This document shows positions 33,581 through 43,904 of a stretch of 64,000 nucleotides of DNA, piece after piece. Within the stretch, counting starts at the first letter, position 1; each line of letters begins with the position of its first letter. The notes under the pieces are model-generated. The model saw only the letters and a list, made by a program, of their open reading frames with translations. It was not told the DNA's origin and ran no database searches. The position numbers and the translations under genes were made by a program. The stretch comes from Xanthomonas albilineans (lineage in GTDB: Bacteria > Pseudomonadota > Gammaproteobacteria > Xanthomonadales > Xanthomonadaceae), in assembly GCF_002939705.1 (NCBI RefSeq), contig NZ_MDCB01000002.1:124001-188000 (forward strand), read 5' to 3'.

Positions 33581-34322
33581 GCAACCGCAATCGGAGATGG
33601 CGAATCGTCAACCTGCGGTGTCGCCGTTGGGCGGGGAGGCCGTTCGCGCCGAAGCGTTGGCCAAGACTTACGCCGAAGGCAAGATGCGCACGCCGGTGTT
33701 CGACGCACTGGACCTGAGCGTGGCCCCGGGTGAGACGGTGGCCATCGTCGGCGCCTCCGGTGCAGGCAAAAGTACTTTGTTGCACCTGCTTGGCGGCCTC
33801 GACGTGCCTACCTCAGGCGAGGTCTACGTCGCCGGGCAGCGCATGTCGGCGCTGACCGACGCGGCACGTGGGCAGCTGCGCAACCGCTCGCTGGGTTTCG
33901 TCTATCAGTTCCATCATTTGTTGCCCGAATTCACCGCGTTGGAAAACGTGATGATGCCGGTATTGCTGAGTGGAGCGCAGGTGAACGAAGCCGATGCGCG
34001 CGCGCGCGCCTTGCTGGAATCGGTGGGTCTGGGGCATCGCCTGGAGCACAAGCCGGGTGAATTGTCCGGTGGCGAACGCCAGCGTGCCGCGGTGGCGCGT
34101 GCCCTGGTCAACCGTCCGGCCTGTGTGCTCGGCGACGAGCCCACCGGCAATCTCGACGACAAGACCGCCGCCAACGTGTTCGCGCTGATGCTCGAACTCA
34201 ATCGCGCACATGGGACCAGCCTGGTGCTGGTCACCCACGATCGCAGTCTGGCGCGCAAGCTCGACCGTGTGCTGGAACTGCACCAGGGCAAGCTGCGCGA
34301 ACTCGCGCTCGCCGAGGTCTGA
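33573..34322 (+). CDS. lolD: Lipoprotein-releasing ABC transporter ATPase LolD
   Basis: This is a 249-residue ATPase: Walker [20 protein letters not shown], the LolD-type Q-loop [16 protein letters not shown], signature [16 protein letters not shown], Walker [13 protein letters not shown] and switch VTHDR. It powers lipoprotein release together with the upstream permease. The start is the ATG at 33573 inside the end of lolC. Confidence 0.95.
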   Translation: MSKQPQSEMANRQPAVSPLGGEAVRAEALAKTYAEGKMRTPVFDALDLSVAPGETVAIVGASGAGKSTLLHLLGGLDVPTSGEVYVAGQRMSALTDAARGQLRNRSLGFVYQFHHLLPEFTALENVMMPVLLSGAQVNEADARARALLESVGLGHRLEHKPGELSGGERQRAAVARALVNRPACVLGDEPTGNLDDKTAANVFALMLELNRAHGTSLVLVTHDRSLARKLDRVLELHQGKLRELALAEV

Positions 34323-34547
34323 TTCGCCGCCGCCGATGCTGCGGCATCGCGTGCGGCGCGGCGCGTCTTTGCTGTCCTTGGCGCCCTATGCACCGTGTAT
34401 ACGCGTTGTCGCCTGCACGGCGTCGCGCAGGCGGCGACCAGCAAACTCCGATGCTTTGCGAGGTGTTTGTCCGATAGCCAAGCGGTGCCGGCTGCGCGAG
34501 GCTGAGCCTGGCATCGAGCGACGTGCGCTGGCGACGCATCCACACCG

Positions 34548-37004
34548 GTGTCTGCATCCATGCCAGGGAGGGGCGGTCGCATGCCGTGTTGTCTTCAGTC
34601 CATGCGCATCACGGTGCGAGCGAATCTGGCCCCGCAGGGTGTGGCGGTCGCACCGTTCGGCATCGCCATTGCGGTCAGTCTCGCCGCAGGCGTGCTGGCC
34701 GCGCTGTGGCTGCCGCGTTTGCTGCCATGGCCGCTGTCGCTGGTGGCGCTATTTGGCGGCCTGCTACTGTTTTGTTTATCCCCGCGCTGGCGCTGGTTGG
34801 GCGCATTTGCGTTCGGTGCCGGCTGGTTGGGATTGATCGCTGGGAGGGTACTGGCACAGCAGTTACCCCCGGATTGGGAAAACCGCGTGACCACCCTCAG
34901 TGGCCAGGTGGTTGAGTTGCCGCAGGCGCAGCCGCGGCGCACCCGTTTCCTGATCCGGGTGGATGCCGATGCGGCACAACCGGCACCGCTGCGTGGACGC
35001 CTGCTGCAACTGGCCTGGTACGACGACTTCGGTACGCGGTTGCCAGGGCCGCGCACGGCCTTGCGTGCCGGTGCGCACTGGCGCTTGAGTTTGCGCCTGC
35101 GTGCGCCGCGCGGTCTCAGTAACCCTGGCGGTTTCGATGCCGAGGCATATGCGCTCGCGCAACGGATCGCGGCCAGCGGCTATGTGGTCGCGCCGCGCGC
35201 CGCAGTGCAATTGGCGCCCGGGCAGGGCATTGATGCTTGGCGTGAGCGCGTGTCGGCACGCATTGCTGCGACCGTGCCGAGCGCATCGTCGCGCTACGTG
35301 CAGGCGTTGGCCTTGGGCGACACTCGGCGCCTGGACGATCGTGACTGGCGCATCCTGCGCGCGGCAGGGCTGACTCATCTGATCGCCATTTCCGGCTTCC
35401 ATGTTGGGTTGGTCGCGGGTGGCTGTGCTTTGCTTGCGGGTGGCTTGTGGCGGCTGTGGCCGCGTCTGGGACGATCATGTCCACGCCACCAGGCGACGGC
35501 CATGCTGGCGATGTTCGGCGCAGCAGGCTATACCGTGCTATCGGGCATGGCGCTGCCCACGGTCCGCACCGCGTTGATGATCGCGGTGGTGTTAGTCGCG
35601 CGCTTGTGGCGGCGTCCGGTGCGAGTGGTCGATGCGTTGGCGCTGGCGGCGATCGTGATGCTGGTCGCCGATCCGCTGGCGGTACTGTCGGCCGGTTTCT
35701 GGCTGAGTTTCTTCGGTGTCGCCTGGTTGGTCTGGTGTATGCAGAAGGCCGGCAGTGGTTGGCGCGATAAATTGCGCGAGTTCTTGTCGGCGCAGGGCGT
35801 TGCCACGCTGGGTTTATTGCCGTTGAGCACGATGCTCTTCGGCCAGGCTTCGGCGGTCGGGCCATTGGCCAACCTGCTGGCGATCCCATGGTGGAGTCTG
35901 GTCGTGGTGCCGTTGGCGTTGCTCGGGACTGCGCTGGACACGGTTCACGTCGGAGCCGGCATTTGGGTGTGGCGTGTGGCAGCGTTCTGCTTCGATCTGA
36001 CCTGGCCTGTGTTCACCATGCTGGGAGAGAGCCGCTTTGCTTTGTGGTGGTTGCCGGAGGCGCGCGACTGGGCGCTGCCCCTGGCACTGCTTGGTGCGTT
36101 CTGGTTGTTGTTGCCGCGTGCGGTGCCGGGCAAGCCGTTGGCGGCATTGTTGTGGTTGCCGTTGTTCTGGCCGCCATTGGAGCTGCCGGCGCCTGGCGAG
36201 GTGGAATTGGTGATGATCGATGTGGGGCAGGGATTGTCGGTGCTGGTGCGTACCGCGCGGCATCAATTGCTGTACGACACCGGCCCTGCGGTCAAGGATG
36301 GGTACGACGCTGGCGAGCGAGCAGTGGTGCCGGCGCTGCATGCGCTTGGCGTGGCGCGGTTACAGCGGGTGGTGATTAGCCATGGCGACAACGATCATGC
36401 TGGCGGTTTCGAAGCCGTCCGCGCTGCCTTGCCGATTGGTTTGGCGCAGGCGCCGGCCGGTGCGCCGGTACGGGTGGATCGGCCATGTGTGGCGGGAACC
36501 GGCTGGGAGTGGGACGGCGTGCGCTTCCGCTTTCTGCATCCACCTTCCGGCTTTCCCTATCTCGACAATGAATCGAGTTGTGTCTTGCGCGTCGAAAGTG
36601 GCGATGGTGCGGTGCTGCTCACCGGAGATATTAGCGATGTGATCGAACGTCGGCTGCTGCGTCAGGCACCACAAGACCTGCGTGCCGAGGTGGTGCTGGC
36701 CCCGCATCATGGCAGTGCGCATGCTTCGCAACCTGCTTTCATCGCCGCCACCGGCGCGCGGCTGGTGCTGATCTCGGCGGGCGAGGGAAACCGTTTCGGC
36801 CATCCGCGGCCGGAGGTGGTCGCACGTTGGCAAGCCGCCGGTGCGCAGGTCGCGTGCACCGCCCAGGGAGGCGCGTTGCGCGTCTGGCTGGGCCATGCCG
36901 GCGTGCAACTGCGCCAGCGGCGGGCATGGCGGGCGCGGTTGTGGGATGCGGCGGAGCGGGCGCGGACGGCTGCTATCCTATCGGCCTGTGAAAGAACGGC
37001 CTAA
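34548..37004 (+). CDS. comEC: ComEC/Rec2-family DNA uptake channel protein
   Basis: This is an 818-residue polytopic membrane protein. N-terminal hydrophobic helices and a DUF4131 OB-like domain precede the competence domain (HLIAISGFHVGLVAGGCALL) with many helices, and the C-terminal third is a metallo-beta-lactamase-like domain (VVISHGDNDHAGGFEAV, later VLAPHHGSAH). ComEC carries one DNA strand across the inner membrane during transformation. The start is uncertain: ATGs at 34548, 34581 and 34602 are all possible. Position before exbB/exbD/msbA is typical. Confidence 0.93.
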   Translation: MSASMPGRGGRMPCCLQSMRITVRANLAPQGVAVAPFGIAIAVSLAAGVLAALWLPRLLPWPLSLVALFGGLLLFCLSPRWRWLGAFAFGAGWLGLIAGRVLAQQLPPDWENRVTTLSGQVVELPQAQPRRTRFLIRVDADAAQPAPLRGRLLQLAWYDDFGTRLPGPRTALRAGAHWRLSLRLRAPRGLSNPGGFDAEAYALAQRIAASGYVVAPRAAVQLAPGQGIDAWRERVSARIAATVPSASSRYVQALALGDTRRLDDRDWRILRAAGLTHLIAISGFHVGLVAGGCALLAGGLWRLWPRLGRSCPRHQATAMLAMFGAAGYTVLSGMALPTVRTALMIAVVLVARLWRRPVRVVDALALAAIVMLVADPLAVLSAGFWLSFFGVAWLVWCMQKAGSGWRDKLREFLSAQGVATLGLLPLSTMLFGQASAVGPLANLLAIPWWSLVVVPLALLGTALDTVHVGAGIWVWRVAAFCFDLTWPVFTMLGESRFALWWLPEARDWALPLALLGAFWLLLPRAVPGKPLAALLWLPLFWPPLELPAPGEVELVMIDVGQGLSVLVRTARHQLLYDTGPAVKDGYDAGERAVVPALHALGVARLQRVVISHGDNDHAGGFEAVRAALPIGLAQAPAGAPVRVDRPCVAGTGWEWDGVRFRFLHPPSGFPYLDNESSCVLRVESGDGAVLLTGDISDVIERRLLRQAPQDLRAEVVLAPHHGSAHASQPAFIAATGARLVLISAGEGNRFGHPRPEVVARWQAAGAQVACTAQGGALRVWLGHAGVQLRQRRAWRARLWDAAERARTAAILSACERTA

Positions 37005-37023
37005 CGTGCCGGAGGGGTGCGAC

Positions 37024-37695
37024 GTGTTGGAACTGGTCAAGGCCGGTGGCTGGCCGATGGTGCCATTGCTGCTGTTGGGCGTGGTCGCGCTGGCGATTGT
37101 CCTGGAGCGGTTCTGGAGCCTGCGCCGTAGTGAAGTCTTGCCGCCGGGGCTGGGTCAGGAAGTGCGCAATTGGGCCACCCGTGGCAAGCTCGATCCGACC
37201 CACATCGAATCGTTGCGGCGCAATTCGCCGTTGGGCGCGCTGCTGGCCGCTGGCCTGGATGTGCGCCACCGTTCGCGCGAGATCGTGCGCGAGCGCATCG
37301 AAGATACGGGCCGTCATGTCGTACATCGGATGGAACGTTTTCTGAATGCCTTGGGCACGGTGGCCTCGGCCGGACCGCTGTTGGGTCTGCTCGGCACGGT
37401 GGTCGGCATGATCCAGATGTTCCTTGGCATCCTCGACCATGGTGTCGGTGACGTGAACCAGCTTGCTGGCGGTATCGGCAAGGCGCTGGTGTGCACGGCG
37501 ACCGGCATGATCATCGCGGTGCCTGCATTGATCTTCCATCGTCATTTCAAAAGTCGTATCGCTGGCTACATCATCGAGATGGAGCAGGAGGCCACCGCGT
37601 TGACCGACGCGTTGGAGGGCCACGGCCGTACTGGCGTACCGGCGGCATCCGCACGACCGGCTGCGCAGAGTGCCGCCGCTGCGGCCAAGGGCTGA
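37024..37695 (+). CDS. exbB: ExbB/TolQ-family proton channel protein
   Basis: This is a 223-residue MotA/TolQ/ExbB protein with three membrane helices: WPMVPLLLLGVVALAIVLE, ASAGPLLGLLGTVVGMIQMF and ALVCTATGMIIAVPALIFH. With ExbD it couples the proton gradient to an envelope process; in this gene order it sits next to msbA rather than tonB. I chose the GTG at 37024, which has GGAGGGG six bases upstream; the frame is open further back. Confidence 0.88.
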   Translation: MLELVKAGGWPMVPLLLLGVVALAIVLERFWSLRRSEVLPPGLGQEVRNWATRGKLDPTHIESLRRNSPLGALLAAGLDVRHRSREIVRERIEDTGRHVVHRMERFLNALGTVASAGPLLGLLGTVVGMIQMFLGILDHGVGDVNQLAGGIGKALVCTATGMIIAVPALIFHRHFKSRIAGYIIEMEQEATALTDALEGHGRTGVPAASARPAAQSAAAAAKG

Positions 37696-37699
37696 GCCG

Positions 37700-38137
37700 A
37701 TGCGGATTCGCGACGAGCGCGGCCAGGACGAGCCGCATATCGATCTGGTGCCGCTGATCGACGTCATCTTGGTGCTGATCATCTTTTTTGTCGTGACCAC
37801 GACCTTCGATGCTCGCTCCACGCTGCAATTGCAGCTACCCAACGCCAGCGACCAGCACACACCGGTGCTGCCGCGCACGCTGAGCGTGTTGATCAATGCC
37901 GATGGCCATTACTTCGTCAACGATCAAGAAGTGCTGCGCACTGATGTGGAATCGGTCAAGCGCAGCATCGCCCAGATTGCTGGCGACGACCGCATGCAGC
38001 CGGTACTGCTGCGCGCCGATGCGCGTACCCCGTATCAGGCGGTGGTCACCGTACAGGATGCGCTGGGCCAGCTTGGTTTCCGCCGCATCGCCATCGCCAC
38101 TGCGCCCGACGTCAACAGGGACGGAAGCTCCAAGTGA
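37700..38137 (+). CDS. exbD: ExbD/TolR-family protein
   Basis: This is a 145-residue protein with a single N-terminal helix bearing the conserved proton-path Asp: HIDLVPLIDVILVLIIFFVV. The periplasmic TolR-like domain follows. It partners the ExbB encoded 4 bp upstream and overlaps msbA as GTGA. Confidence 0.92.
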   Translation: MRIRDERGQDEPHIDLVPLIDVILVLIIFFVVTTTFDARSTLQLQLPNASDQHTPVLPRTLSVLINADGHYFVNDQEVLRTDVESVKRSIAQIAGDDRMQPVLLRADARTPYQAVVTVQDALGQLGFRRIAIATAPDVNRDGSSK

Positions 38138-39906
38138 ACGCAGCATTCGCCCCGCCCCACCAGGATTCGCCCTGGCGGACCTATCGCCGTCTCTTATCGT
38201 ATGCCGGTGGCTACCGTGGCTTGTTATTGATCGCCGTGGTTGGAGCGTTGCTGGAAGCGGTGGCCGGCTCCGGTTTTCTGGCGCTGATGAAGCCGATCAC
38301 CGACGAGACCTTCATTGCCCGCAACCGCGAGGTGGCGATGTGGCTGCCGCTGCAGATCGTCGGCTTATTCGTATTGCGTGGTCTGGCCGGTTACCTCACC
38401 GATATGGCGATGGGGCGCGCGGCGCGCAGCATCGCCCGCGATTTCCGCGTCAACGTGCTGGACAAGTATCTGCGCCTGCCGGGTAGTCGCTTTGACGCCG
38501 AACCGGTGACCTCGATGTTGGTGCGGCTGGGCTCGGACAGCGACCAGGTGGCGCAGGCGGCGGTCGATGCGATGAAGGTGATGGTGCAGCAGACCCTGCA
38601 GATCGTCGGCGCGTTGGCAGTGATGCTGTGGTACAGCTGGACGGTGACGGTGACCATTTTGCTGGTGGCGCCGCCGCTGGCCTGGGTTATGGATCGGGTG
38701 GCCAAGCGCTACCGTCGGGTCAGTCACCGCATCCAGGAAAGCAATGCGGAATTGATGCAGGCCGCCGAGCAGGCGCTGTCCGGCAGTCAGGAGGTCAAGG
38801 TCTACGGCGCGCGTAACAGCGAGATGCAACGCTACCAGGATCTGGCCGATACCAACCTGCGTCTGGCGATGAAGGTCGAGTCCACCCGTGGCATCTCCTC
38901 GGCTGCGGTGCAACTGCTTGGTGCGATCGGTCTGGCTGCGCTGTTGCTGATCGCTGGTCACGAGGCCTTGGCCGGGCGCCTGACCGCAGGCGAGTTCGTC
39001 TCGCTGATGACCGCGATGATGGCGATCATCCCGGCATTGAAGAATCTCACCAACGTACAGAACATGCTGCAACGCGGTGTGGCCTCGGCGCAGCGGCTGT
39101 TCATGGTGTTGGATGCGCCGGAAGAGCAGGACAGCGGCATCTGTCGCATCGACCGTGCGCAGGGGCGGATCGAATTCCGGCAGGTGACGGCCACCTATCC
39201 GGGGCAGGTCCGCCCGGCCTTGGCGGAGGTCAGTTTCGTTGCTGCACCTGGAACCGTGACCGCCATCGTTGGTCGTTCCGGTAGTGGTAAATCGAGCCTG
39301 GTCAAGCTGATCCCACGCTTTTATGACCCGCAGTCCGGCCAGATCCTGCTCGATGGCCAGCCGTTGCAAGATTACCGTCTGGCCGATCTGCGTCGGCAGA
39401 TTGCGCTGGTCGGGCAGCAGGTGATGCTGTTCGATGGCAGCATCGCCGAGAACGTTGCCTACGGCGAGATGCGCGAAGCTGATGCGGCGCAACTGCGACA
39501 TGCCATTGCCAGTGCCAATGCCATGGAGTTCGTTCAGCAGTTACCCGAGGGGATGCAGGCGCAGGTCGGTGCCAAGGGGAGCCGCTTGTCCGGCGGCCAG
39601 CGCCAGCGTCTGGCGATTGCCCGCGCGATGCTCAAGGATGCCCCGATTTTGATCCTCGATGAGGCTACCGCAGCGCTGGACAACGAATCGGAACGGTTGG
39701 TGCAGGACGCGCTGCATCGGTTGATGCCCGAGCGCACCACGCTGGTCATCGCGCACCGCCTGTCCACCATCGAACACGCCGACCAGGTGTTGGTGATGGA
39801 CCAGGGCCGCATCGTCGAACGCGGTACTCATCGCGAACTGCTGGCGCTGGGCGGCGTCTACGCGCATCTGCACCGCATGCAATTTCGCGAAAGGCCGTTC
39901 GAATGA
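38134..39906 (+). CDS. msbA: Lipid A export ATP-binding/permease protein MsbA
   Basis: This is a 590-residue half-transporter with six membrane helices (residues about 1-310) and an ATPase domain: Walker [21 protein letters not shown] (about 378), Q-loop [12 protein letters not shown], signature [17 protein letters not shown], Walker [13 protein letters not shown] and VIAHRLST. It flips lipid A-core across the inner membrane. It starts at GTG overlapping the exbD stop and ends overlapping lpxK (ATGA). Confidence 0.95.
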   Translation: MNAAFAPPHQDSPWRTYRRLLSYAGGYRGLLLIAVVGALLEAVAGSGFLALMKPITDETFIARNREVAMWLPLQIVGLFVLRGLAGYLTDMAMGRAARSIARDFRVNVLDKYLRLPGSRFDAEPVTSMLVRLGSDSDQVAQAAVDAMKVMVQQTLQIVGALAVMLWYSWTVTVTILLVAPPLAWVMDRVAKRYRRVSHRIQESNAELMQAAEQALSGSQEVKVYGARNSEMQRYQDLADTNLRLAMKVESTRGISSAAVQLLGAIGLAALLLIAGHEALAGRLTAGEFVSLMTAMMAIIPALKNLTNVQNMLQRGVASAQRLFMVLDAPEEQDSGICRIDRAQGRIEFRQVTATYPGQVRPALAEVSFVAAPGTVTAIVGRSGSGKSSLVKLIPRFYDPQSGQILLDGQPLQDYRLADLRRQIALVGQQVMLFDGSIAENVAYGEMREADAAQLRHAIASANAMEFVQQLPEGMQAQVGAKGSRLSGGQRQRLAIARAMLKDAPILILDEATAALDNESERLVQDALHRLMPERTTLVIAHRLSTIEHADQVLVMDQGRIVERGTHRELLALGGVYAHLHRMQFRERPFE

Positions 39907-40940
39907 GCGAAGAACGCGGGCGGCAGACCCCAGCCTATTGGTACGGCGCCGGCACCGCGCCGCTGTGGGCGCGCGCGCTGATGCCGTTGTACGCGGGCGT
40001 GATCGCGCTGCGCCGCGCCCTGTATCGTCGTGGCTGGCGCGCGCGTCACAGTCTCCCTGTGCCCGTGGTGGTGGTGGGCAATCTCACCGCTGGCGGCACC
40101 GGCAAAACACCGTTGACCATCGCGTTGGTGCGGCGTCTGCAAGAAGCAGGCTGGACGCCGGGGGTGGCTTCGCGTGGCTACGGTCGTCGTCAGGATCAGG
40201 TCGCGCGCTGGATCGAGCCAGGCACAGGCGCCGAGCTCGGTGGCGATGAGCCGGTGCTGATCGCGCACAAGACCGGCGTGCCGGTGCGGGTGGATCGCGA
40301 CCGCGTTGCCGCGGCACGCGCACTGCTGCAGGCCGGTTGCGACATCGTGGTCTGCGACGATGGATTGCAGCACTATCGGTTGCAGCGCGACGTTGAGATC
40401 GAGGTGGTGGACGGCCAGCGTCGTTACGGCAATGCGCGTCTGCTCCCGGCCGGGCCACTGCGCGAGCCGGTCGCACGCGGCGGCGAATGCGACTTTCGGG
40501 TCGTCAACCTGGGCCAGGCCAGCGACAGTGGAGAGGTCCAGGTCGGTTTCGGCGAGTGGGCCATGCGGTTGCGCATCGAAAGTGCGCAGCCCATGCGCGG
40601 TGGTCGCGGGCGGTCGTTGCAAAGTTTTGCCGGCCAGCGTGTGCATGCCGTGGCGGGCATCGCGCATCCGCAGCGCTTCTTCGCCATGTTGCGCGCGCAT
40701 GGCATCGGTGTGGTGCCACATGCGTTTCCCGACCATCATCGTTACAGTGCCGCAGACCTGGCCTTTGGCAGCGAGTTGCCGGTGTTGATGACCGAGAAGG
40801 ATGCGGTCAAGTGTGCCGCGCTTGTCGATGATTGGTGCTTCAGCGTGCCGCTGGTCGCCGAATTGCCAGCGGCATTTTGGGTTGCCCTGCTGGATCGGCT
40901 GGACAAGCTGCGTGGCCGTGCCGGCAATGTCGCTGAGTGA
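39903..40940 (+). CDS. lpxK: Tetraacyldisaccharide 4'-kinase
   Basis: This is a 345-residue lipid A 4'-kinase. The N-terminus has the membrane-associated WYxG...P.....L signature ([17 protein letters not shown]), then the P-loop [16 protein letters not shown] (about 57-72), [15 protein letters not shown] and DDGLQHYRL. It makes lipid IVA, which MsbA, encoded just upstream, later exports in mature form. It overlaps msbA by 4 bp. Confidence 0.96.
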   Translation: MSEERGRQTPAYWYGAGTAPLWARALMPLYAGVIALRRALYRRGWRARHSLPVPVVVVGNLTAGGTGKTPLTIALVRRLQEAGWTPGVASRGYGRRQDQVARWIEPGTGAELGGDEPVLIAHKTGVPVRVDRDRVAAARALLQAGCDIVVCDDGLQHYRLQRDVEIEVVDGQRRYGNARLLPAGPLREPVARGGECDFRVVNLGQASDSGEVQVGFGEWAMRLRIESAQPMRGGRGRSLQSFAGQRVHAVAGIAHPQRFFAMLRAHGIGVVPHAFPDHHRYSAADLAFGSELPVLMTEKDAVKCAALVDDWCFSVPLVAELPAAFWVALLDRLDKLRGRAGNVAE

Positions 40941-41215
40941 GGTGCCCGCGTGCAGAGGAATATGACTTGCGCGGTGTCCGCTGGCACAGCGCGATAGAAT
41001 CCTGGTAGACGCATGGTGTCGCCAGCCTCGGTGGTGCTTCGGCTGTCGCCGATACAATGCGGTATGCAGCGCCGCGAGGCTGCGATCGCACGCGGCGTGT
41101 GTATCCGGGTCGCGTCTTATTTGGCCATTCAGGACAACCCTGCGGAGAGACCATCAATGATGTTCGTATCGCGATATTTCCTGCGTTCGCCTGCCGCTGC
41201 CGGCACCGCTGCCGT
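40941..41215 (+). other. Gap between lpxK and kdsB
   Basis: This 275-bp stretch interrupts an otherwise tightly packed block. I see no convincing gene; a short frame at 41158-41219 ([10 protein letters not shown]...) overlaps the kdsB start and could be a leader peptide, without other support. A promoter for kdsB-ptp-uvrC is likely here. Confidence 0.35.
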
Positions 41216-42001
41216 ATGAGCGACGCTGTTTCGCCGCCGTCGTTCGTGGTCGCCATTCCTGCCCGCTACGCGGCCTCGCGGTTGCCGGGCAAGCCGTTGC
41301 GCGTGCTCGGCGATGAGCCGTTGATCCGGCATGTGGCGCGCCGCGCGCTGGCCGCTGGCGCGCAGCAGGTATGGGTGGCGGCCGACGATGCGCGCATTGC
41401 CGAGGCGGTGGCGGATCTGCACGGCGTGCATGTGGCGGCGACCTCGGCCGAGCACGCCTCGGGCACCGATCGCCTGGCCGAATGCGCCGATATCGCCGGC
41501 TGGGACGATGCGACCCTGGTCGTCAACTTGCAAGGCGACGAGCCGTTCGCGCCTGCCGCAGGCATCGTGGCAGTGGCGCAGGCACTGGCCGACAGTGGCG
41601 CCGAAATGGCGACCCTGGGCACGCCGGTGGACGCGGCCGACCACCTGTTCGATCCGAACGTCGTCAAGTTGGTGCGCAACGCGCAGGGCGACGCGCTGTA
41701 TTTCAGCCGCGCGCCGATTCCCTGGCACCGCGAGGCGTTTACCACTTCCCGCACGCACCTGTCCCTGCCCGGTCCATGGCTGCGTCATATCGGCATCTAC
41801 GCGTATCGCGCCGCTTTCTTGCGCAGGTTTGCGGCGATGTCGCCGGGCCAACTGGAGCAGATCGAATCGTTGGAGCAGTTGCGTGTGCTTGAGGCCGGCT
41901 TCCGTATCGCGGTGGCGTTGTCGCCGGCTCCGTTCCCGCCCGGGGTCGATACCCCGGAAGATCTGGCCCGTGCCGAGGCACGTCTGCAGGCCTTGGCATG
42001 A
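41216..42001 (+). CDS. kdsB: CMP-KDO synthetase
   Basis: This is a 261-residue cytidylyltransferase that activates KDO with CTP for lipopolysaccharide. Signatures are [20 protein letters not shown], the Asp-containing [22 protein letters not shown] and [12 protein letters not shown]. The frame is open upstream to 41057, but the ATG at 41216 sets the family-typical N-terminus. It overlaps the phosphatase gene (ATGA). Confidence 0.95.
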   Translation: MSDAVSPPSFVVAIPARYAASRLPGKPLRVLGDEPLIRHVARRALAAGAQQVWVAADDARIAEAVADLHGVHVAATSAEHASGTDRLAECADIAGWDDATLVVNLQGDEPFAPAAGIVAVAQALADSGAEMATLGTPVDAADHLFDPNVVKLVRNAQGDALYFSRAPIPWHREAFTTSRTHLSLPGPWLRHIGIYAYRAAFLRRFAAMSPGQLEQIESLEQLRVLEAGFRIAVALSPAPFPPGVDTPEDLARAEARLQALA

Positions 42002-42486
42002 AGTTGTTGATGGTCTGTCTGGGCAATATCTGCCGCTCGCCAATGGCCGAAGGCGTGTTGCGTCATCACTTGCAGCACTCGCCACTGGCTGCGCAGGTAC
42101 AGGTGGATTCCGCCGGCACCGGAGATTGGCATCGCGGCGAGCCGCCAGACCCGCGTGCGATCGCTTGTGCCCGTCGCCACGGCGTGGATATTTCGCGGCT
42201 GCGTGCGCGGTCGCTGTGCGATGCCGATTTCGCTGCGTTCGACTGGATCTTGTGCGCCGATGCCAGCAATCTGCAAGACGTGCGTCGGCGCGCGCCGGTC
42301 GCGGCGCGTGCGCAGATGGCGCTGTGGTTGCCTTGGGCCGGAGTCGCTGCAGGTGAGGAAATTCCGGATCCTTACACCGGCAGCAGCGCGCACTTCGAGC
42401 GTGTTTGGCGCTTGGTAGACGAAGCCGCAGTCGGTAGTTTGGCGCGGCTGTTCGTTACCCTCGACTCCGGCATAATTGACCGATGA
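41998..42486 (+). CDS. Low-molecular-weight protein tyrosine phosphatase
   Basis: This is a 162-residue enzyme with the catalytic P-loop [13 protein letters not shown] (Cys7, Arg13) at the N-terminus and the general acid in [14 protein letters not shown]. It is complete. In Gram-negative bacteria such enzymes often regulate polysaccharide-synthesis kinases, but no such kinase is nearby; here it is sandwiched, by 4-bp overlaps, between kdsB and an NHL-repeat gene. Confidence 0.92.
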   Translation: MKLLMVCLGNICRSPMAEGVLRHHLQHSPLAAQVQVDSAGTGDWHRGEPPDPRAIACARRHGVDISRLRARSLCDADFAAFDWILCADASNLQDVRRRAPVAARAQMALWLPWAGVAAGEEIPDPYTGSSAHFERVWRLVDEAAVGSLARLFVTLDSGIIDR

Positions 42487-43904
42487 ATTCCATTGTCGAT
42501 TTGGGACTGCCGTCGTCCAGTGTCTGGCTGAATGTGGCGCCGACCGCGCTGCGCGAACAGCAGGGGCGCGCTGTCGTCTTGGCTTTCGTCAACGCTGCCT
42601 CGGTGTGGTGCATGCAGCGTTTGGCCGAAGTGAGCCACTGGCAGGTGCGCAATCCCGGCCGGTTGCAGATGATCGTGGTACAGGTGCCGCGCTTCGACAA
42701 CGAACGCGCGCCGCAGGGCGCGCTGAAGTTGCTGCGTCGCCAGGGTATTTCGGCGCCGATCGTGCTCGATGCGGATTGGGCGATTTGGCAGCGCTTTAAC
42801 ATCCAATCCTGGCCGACGTTGGTGCTGCTCGATGCCGCTGGCTTGGAGTGCGAGCGCTTGGTCGGGATCGGCGGTGCCGAGTTGGACAGGGCGCTGCACG
42901 CGTTGTGCGCAGAGCAGCCGTTGTCGCTGGACGACGAGTTGCCCGAGGTTCCTGAGACTCAGCCCGAGCCGCGCTTGATGTTGCGTTTCCCGGCAGGTTT
43001 GGCTTTGGATGAAGATCGCCTCTATATCGCCGACAGCGGTCACCATCGCATTCTCGAATGCACCACCAGTGGCCGTTTGCTGCGCCAGTTCGGCACCGGT
43101 ACCGCGGATTTCATCGACGGTGAGCTCGGTCAGGCGGCGTTCCATCGCCCGCAGGGGTTGGCCTTGCAGCGTGGCGTGCTGTACGTCGCCGACACCGGCA
43201 ACCACGCACTGCGCCGTATCCACCTGTTGACTGGCCAGGTCGATACGCTATGCGGTAACGGTCGTGCTGGCGAGCCGGTCGAAGGACTGGTGGAGCAGCC
43301 GCTGCTGGTGTCGTTGAACCACCCGCAGGATCTGGTGGTTGCTGACAATCAAGTGTACTTGGCGATGGCCGGCGACAACTGCATCTGGAGCTACAACCTG
43401 GGTAGCCGCAGCCTGCGTCGGTGTGCCGGTTCGGGCACGTTGGAGTTGCGTGACGGCAGTGCCCATCTGGCCGCGTTCGCGCAACCGTGCAGCCTGGCTG
43501 TGGTGAATCAGGTGATGTATGTCTGCGATGCCTTGGGATCGTCGGTGCGTTCGATGCAGCTGCGTGGCGACTTGGTGCAGACCTTGCTCGGCGGGCAGGG
43601 AGTATGGGATTTCGGTCATGAGGACGGCCCGCGCAGCCGTGCCAGGCTGCAATTCCCGCAAGCGATTGCACTGAGTCCGGACGCGCTGCATTTGTGGATC
43701 GCCGATAGCGGCAACGGCAGTCTGCGCAGCCTGCGTCTGGGCGGCGGTGAACTGTCCACGGTGGCGTTGCCGCGGCGTCTGCACGGTCCGGCCGGGCTGG
43801 CGGTCAGTGCCGGGGCGGTGTGGATCGCCGAGGCCGATGCGCATGCCGTGTTGCGTTACGACCTCGGTAGCGGTGAACTGAGCGAGGTGCCGATCAGCGA
43901 ATGA
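42483..43904 (+). CDS. Thioredoxin-like/NHL-repeat protein
   Basis: This is a 473-residue protein. Residues about 1-140 resemble a TlpA-like thioredoxin fold (RAVVLAFVNAASVWCMQRLAE and the later SWPTLVLLDAAG), but the CxxC is reduced to Cys43-Met-Gln-Arg46, so ordinary disulfide exchange is unlikely. From about residue 165 it has NHL-type beta-propeller repeats (LYIADSGHHRILE, LYVADTGNHALRRIH, LWIADSGNGSLR). The architecture matches NHLRC2-like proteins, whose role in bacteria is unknown. It overlaps both neighbours by 4 bp. Confidence 0.8.
   Translation: MNSIVDLGLPSSSVWLNVAPTALREQQGRAVVLAFVNAASVWCMQRLAEVSHWQVRNPGRLQMIVVQVPRFDNERAPQGALKLLRRQGISAPIVLDADWAIWQRFNIQSWPTLVLLDAAGLECERLVGIGGAELDRALHALCAEQPLSLDDELPEVPETQPEPRLMLRFPAGLALDEDRLYIADSGHHRILECTTSGRLLRQFGTGTADFIDGELGQAAFHRPQGLALQRGVLYVADTGNHALRRIHLLTGQVDTLCGNGRAGEPVEGLVEQPLLVSLNHPQDLVVADNQVYLAMAGDNCIWSYNLGSRSLRRCAGSGTLELRDGSAHLAAFAQPCSLAVVNQVMYVCDALGSSVRSMQLRGDLVQTLLGGQGVWDFGHEDGPRSRARLQFPQAIALSPDALHLWIADSGNGSLRSLRLGGGELSTVALPRRLHGPAGLAVSAGAVWIAEADAHAVLRYDLGSGELSEVPISE

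Noticed and set aside
38365-39501. A 378-codon minus-strand frame opposite msbA
   Set aside because: It is a His/Arg/Gln-rich shadow of the MsbA gene without any domain.
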